Positions 60,625 through 64,000 of a stretch of 64,000 nucleotides of DNA are shown piece by piece. The number at the start of each line of letters is the position of its first letter. Position 1 is the first letter of the stretch. The translations under genes were made by a program, and so were the position numbers. Source of the stretch: Winogradskyella vidalii (lineage in GTDB: Bacteria; Bacteroidota; Bacteroidia; Flavobacteriales; Flavobacteriaceae); assembly GCF_013403955.1 (NCBI RefSeq), contig NZ_JABFDG010000001.1, forward strand, positions 1,488,001-1,552,000, in the 5' to 3' direction. Below the pieces are notes generated by a model. It saw nothing but the letters and a program-made list of their open reading frames with translations, was not told the origin of the DNA and made no database searches.

Positions 60625-61049
60625 ATTATATTCCTTTCTGCTTTAAAAATAATAAAAACATATTGACTATAGGTCAAAAACTGTACCTAAACCCAATGAA
60701 TTTTAAAATAGGCCTTAAAAAAATGAATTATTTGTAACTTGTATGCTGTAGAAAGTATAATCAAAACTTGAGTGTTACCGATTTGTTTTCTAGTGAAATA
60801 CGCGTGCAATAAAAACGAATTTTAAAGCTTGTTATAAGGTTTCTTAGACCTCTAGTATAAGTTGTAAACGAAGAGAGTGAAAAAGCATTTTATATCAAAG
60901 CAAATATGCAGATACTTATTAACGAAAAAGATATCACATATTGTTAATAAAAAATCCCAAAAATGATAAGGTCTTTGGCTATAAACAGTCGTATTTTGGT
61001 TATATTAGCATGTTATGAAAACTTACAAAAACACTAATTAATTTTATAT
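60625..61049. other. clpC-gyrA divergent intergenic region
   Basis: 425 bp, AT-rich. No full TTTG / TAnnTTTG match was found for either gene. A near match lies before gyrA: TATATTAG at 61001-61008, with TTTG at 60974-60977 at a loose 23-bp spacing. No RNA gene or small frame could be supported. Confidence 0.35.
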
Positions 61050-63587
61050 ATGGCAGAAGGAGAAAAACTCATTCCAATTAACATTGAAGATGAAATGAAA
61101 TCGGCTTACATTGACTATTCAATGTCAGTCATTGTGTCACGTGCGTTACCAGATGTAAGAGATGGTTTAAAACCAGTACATAGACGTGTACTTTATGGTA
61201 TGCATGAGCTAGGTATTAGGGCAAATTCGGCACATAAAAAATCAGCAAGAATAGTCGGTGAAGTTTTAGGTAAATATCACCCACACGGTGATACATCTGT
61301 ATATGATGCTATGGTACGTATGGCTCAAGAATGGAGTCTGCGCTATATGCTCGTTGATGGCCAAGGTAACTTTGGGTCAGTAGATGGTGATAGTCCTGCT
61401 GCAATGCGTTATACAGAAGCAAGAATGCGAAAGATATCTGAAGATATGTTGGCAGATATTGATAAAGAAACTGTGGATCATAAATTAAACTTTGATGACA
61501 CGCTCGAAGAACCTACTGTATTACCAACACGTATTCCAGGTCTTTTAGTAAATGGTGCATCGGGTATTGCTGTAGGTATGGCAACGAATATGCCTCCTCA
61601 CAACTTAACAGAGGTTGTTAATGGTACTATTGCTTACATTGATAATAACGATATTGAAATAGACGAATTAATTCAACATGTTAAAGCGCCAGATTTTCCA
61701 ACTGGAGGAACAATTTATGGGTATGACGGTGTTAAGGAAGCTTTTCATACCGGTCGTGGACGTATTGTAATGCGTGGAAAAGCGGTCATAGAAGAAGTTC
61801 AAGGTAGAGAATGTATTATTGTGACTGAAATTCCTTACCAAGTTAACAAAGCAGATATGATTAAAAAGACTGCTGATCTTGTTAATGACAAGAAAATGGA
61901 AGGTATTGCTTCTATTCGTGATGAATCGGATAGAAAGGGGATGCGTATTGTTTATGTTTTAAAACGTGATGCTATTCCTAATATCGTACTTAATAAATTA
62001 TACAAATACACTGCTTTACAAACGTCTTTTAGTGTTAATAATATTGCATTAGTTGATGGGCGTCCACAATTATTAAATCTTAAAGACTTAATTCATTATT
62101 TCGTTGAGCATAGACATGAAGTTGTTGTAAGACGTACCACATACGAATTACGTAAAGCCGAAGAACGCGCTCATATTTTAGAAGGTTTAATTATAGCTTC
62201 TGATAATATTGATGAAGTGATTAAAATTATTCGTGCTTCAAATAATGCAGAAGAAGCTCGTAATAACTTAATTGAGCGTTTTGAACTTTCAGAAATTCAG
62301 GCTAAGGCTATTGTTGAGATGCGTTTACGTCAATTAACAGGCTTAGAGCAAGATAAATTGCGTGCGGAGTATGAAGACATCATGAAAACAATTATTGACC
62401 TTAAAGACATTCTTGATAAAAAAGAGCGTCGAATGACTATTATTAAGGAAGAGTTAGAAGTTGTTAAAGATAAATATGGTGATGAGCGTCGTTCTGTAAT
62501 CGAATATGCTGGAGGTGACTTAAGTATTGAAGATATGATTCCGGATGCGCAAGTTGTGATTACAATTTCTCATGCAGGTTACATTAAAAGAACCTTACTT
62601 TCAGAATACAAAACACAACATAGAGGTGGTGTTGGCCAAAAAGCATCAACAACACGTAATGAAGATTTCTTAGAAGATTTATTTGTGGGTACCAACCACC
62701 AATACATGTTGTTCTTTACGCAAAAAGGAAAATGTTTCTGGATGCGTGTTTACGAAATTCCAGAAGGTAGTAAGACCTCTAAAGGTAGAGCCATTCAGAA
62801 TTTAATAAACATTGAGCAAGATGATAAGGTTATGGCCTTTATCTGTACGCAAGATTTAAAGGATGAAGCTTACATAAACAGTCATTATGTCATTATGGCA
62901 ACTAAAAAAGGTCAGGTTAAGAAAACGGCTTTAGAGCAATATTCTAGACCACGATCTAACGGTATTAATGCGATAACGATTAAAGAAGACGATGTTTTAT
63001 TAGAAGCAAAATTAACGACTGGCGAAAGTCAAGTTATGTTAGCTTTAAAATCTGGTAAAGCGATTCGTTTTGAAGAAGCTAAAACACGACCTATGGGTAG
63101 AAATGCTTCAGGTGTTCGTGGTATTCGTCTTCAAGATGAAAAAACAGACGAAGTTATTGGTATGGTTGCTGTAAATGATATGGAAAGTAATATCTTAGTA
63201 GTCTCTGAAAATGGTTACGGTAAGCGTTCTAGTTTAGAGGATTACAGAATTACTAACAGAGGTGGTAAAGGTGTTAAAACGATTTCAATTACTGAGAAAA
63301 CAGGTAATTTAGTATCTATAAAGAATGTTACTGATGATGACGATTTAATGATTATTAATAAATCAGGAATTGCCATTCGTATGGGCGTCGCTGATTTACG
63401 TGTTATGGGAAGAGCAACCCAAGGGGTTAAATTAATTAATCTTAAAGGTAACGATTCTATTGCAGCTGTAGCGAAAGTGATGAAAGACGAAGAGGAAGTA
63501 ATTGAAGATATTGATGCCGAAATTTTAGATGCAGATCAAGCTCCAGAGGATGGCACGGCTATTGATAATACAGATAATGAAAACTAA
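61050..63587 (+). CDS. gyrA: DNA gyrase subunit A
   Basis: Breaks and rejoins DNA in the gyrase A2B2 complex. 845 residues. The active Tyr is Y121 in [10 protein letters not shown]. The quinolone-determining region reads [12 protein letters not shown] at 78-89, so Thr82 takes the place of E. coli Ser83. The C-terminal pinwheel begins with a GyrA box variant (QHRGGVGQ near 528), and the protein ends in an acidic tail ([18 protein letters not shown]), as in many gyrases. It heads a probable transcript with the TPR gene 37 bp downstream. Confidence 0.97.
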   Translation: MAEGEKLIPINIEDEMKSAYIDYSMSVIVSRALPDVRDGLKPVHRRVLYGMHELGIRANSAHKKSARIVGEVLGKYHPHGDTSVYDAMVRMAQEWSLRYMLVDGQGNFGSVDGDSPAAMRYTEARMRKISEDMLADIDKETVDHKLNFDDTLEEPTVLPTRIPGLLVNGASGIAVGMATNMPPHNLTEVVNGTIAYIDNNDIEIDELIQHVKAPDFPTGGTIYGYDGVKEAFHTGRGRIVMRGKAVIEEVQGRECIIVTEIPYQVNKADMIKKTADLVNDKKMEGIASIRDESDRKGMRIVYVLKRDAIPNIVLNKLYKYTALQTSFSVNNIALVDGRPQLLNLKDLIHYFVEHRHEVVVRRTTYELRKAEERAHILEGLIIASDNIDEVIKIIRASNNAEEARNNLIERFELSEIQAKAIVEMRLRQLTGLEQDKLRAEYEDIMKTIIDLKDILDKKERRMTIIKEELEVVKDKYGDERRSVIEYAGGDLSIEDMIPDAQVVITISHAGYIKRTLLSEYKTQHRGGVGQKASTTRNEDFLEDLFVGTNHQYMLFFTQKGKCFWMRVYEIPEGSKTSKGRAIQNLINIEQDDKVMAFICTQDLKDEAYINSHYVIMATKKGQVKKTALEQYSRPRSNGINAITIKEDDVLLEAKLTTGESQVMLALKSGKAIRFEEAKTRPMGRNASGVRGIRLQDEKTDEVIGMVAVNDMESNILVVSENGYGKRSSLEDYRITNRGGKGVKTISITEKTGNLVSIKNVTDDDDLMIINKSGIAIRMGVADLRVMGRATQGVKLINLKGNDSIAAVAKVMKDEEEVIEDIDAEILDADQAPEDGTAIDNTDNEN

Positions 63588-63624
63588 AATAAACTATATT
63601 AACAAATAAACTATTTATTACAAG

Positions 63625-64000
63625 ATGAAAAAATTACTGACATTAGTGCTAATCATGGCAATTTCGTCAATGACCTTTGCTCAAAAAAGTGAGGTAAGAG
63701 ATATTGAAAAAGCACTTAAAGATTCAAATTTCGGAGATGCTAAATCTGCTGTAACAACTGCAGAAGCTTTAATTGGAAGTATGGATGATAAAACAAAAAC
63801 TAAGTTTTATTATTTAAAAGCTCAAGCTTTATATGCTGAAGGTCAGGGTTCTGATGCTGATATTGATGAGGCTATTGCTAGTTTAGATCAATTAAAAACA
63901 TTGGAATCGGAAATAGGTAAAATGAGATATACTCAAGATGCCAATGAAATGACCTCTAAAATGGTAAATACATTTTTAACTAAAGCTAATGATGCATTTA
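63625..64000 (+). CDS. Exported TPR-domain protein (start only, cut by window end)
   Basis: 125 residues are visible, continuing past the window edge. A signal peptide (MKKLLTLVLIMAISSMTFAQ) precedes helical repeats, e.g. KFYYLKAQALYAEGQ and the ADIDEAIASLDQLKTLE helix pair, fitting tetratricopeptide repeats. In Bacteroidota such a gene often follows gyrA, but its function is unknown. Starts 37 bp after the gyrA stop, so probably cotranscribed. Confidence 0.8.
   Translation, partial: MKKLLTLVLIMAISSMTFAQKSEVRDIEKALKDSNFGDAKSAVTTAEALIGSMDDKTKTKFYYLKAQALYAEGQGSDADIDEAIASLDQLKTLESEIGKMRYTQDANEMTSKMVNTFLTKANDAF

Noticed and set aside
1-64000. Mobile element, prophage or genomic island
   Set aside because: No transposase, integrase, phage structural gene or terminal repeats seen, and gene content is housekeeping or envelope with even base composition by eye.

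Overview
This AT-rich window carries many hallmarks of the phylum Bacteroidota, most likely family Flavobacteriaceae. It has type IX secretion (T9SS) genes (a PorQ tail, SprF/PorP, a type B sorting domain), a TonB-dependent receptor with a HmuY-type lipoprotein, class 2 PyrD, and many SPII lipoproteins. Promoters repeatedly match the Bacteroidota pattern (TTTG, about 19-21 bp, TAnnTTTG) and Shine-Dalgarno sites are rare. No insertion sequence, prophage, integrase or CRISPR array is visible. The window looks like ordinary chromosome, dense with housekeeping genes.

Layout. 1-4000: end of porQ, cmk, a small lipoprotein, a Kbp-like BON-LysM protein and rpsA with a structured 5' leader. 4200-7460: pyrR-pyrB-STAS-like-rnz operon facing a second STAS-like gene. 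7500-10000: pdxH, a CAP-domain lipoprotein and a regulatory-domain envelope protein. 10100-18720 (minus): a T9SS cassette transcribed as a 1733-residue type B secreted protein, then SprF/PorP, then an OmpA/PD40 protein. 18800-22300: sixA-ppk1-ppx polyphosphate operon. 22400-29640: a beta-barrel protein, two tandem M28 peptidases, tRNA-Ser(UGA), pepT and a universal stress protein. 29700-33290: pyrD, a LysE-type exporter, a membrane HExxH protein and an HMG-CoA lyase family enzyme.

33285-42207 is a divergent haem/iron-type locus. Leftward run the TonB receptor and HmuY. Rightward run a DUF6607-like protein, a periplasmic ankyrin protein, a DUF2271-like protein, a membrane PepSY-flavodoxin-reductase fusion and a small Cys-containing protein. 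A candidate operator overlaps the receptor promoter. 42300-50000: guaB, an NmrA-like oxidoreductase, a zinc-ribbon microprotein, an AraC regulator, two thioredoxin-fold lipoproteins, a GIY-YIG protein and thrC. 49400-53000: thrB and bifunctional thrA, preceded by a possible Thr/Ile-rich leader peptide. 53200-64000: nnr, a TlpA-like lipoprotein, hutH, a third STAS-like gene, clpC, gyrA and the start of a TPR protein.

The points most worth a second look are the haem/iron locus and its operator, the T9SS cassette with its 516-residue internal duplication and long leader, the candidate thr leader peptide, the rpsA leader, the 21-bp tandem duplication before sixA, and the GCGAAAGC hairpins after rpsA and guaB. 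I see no clearly novel defence or mobile system.
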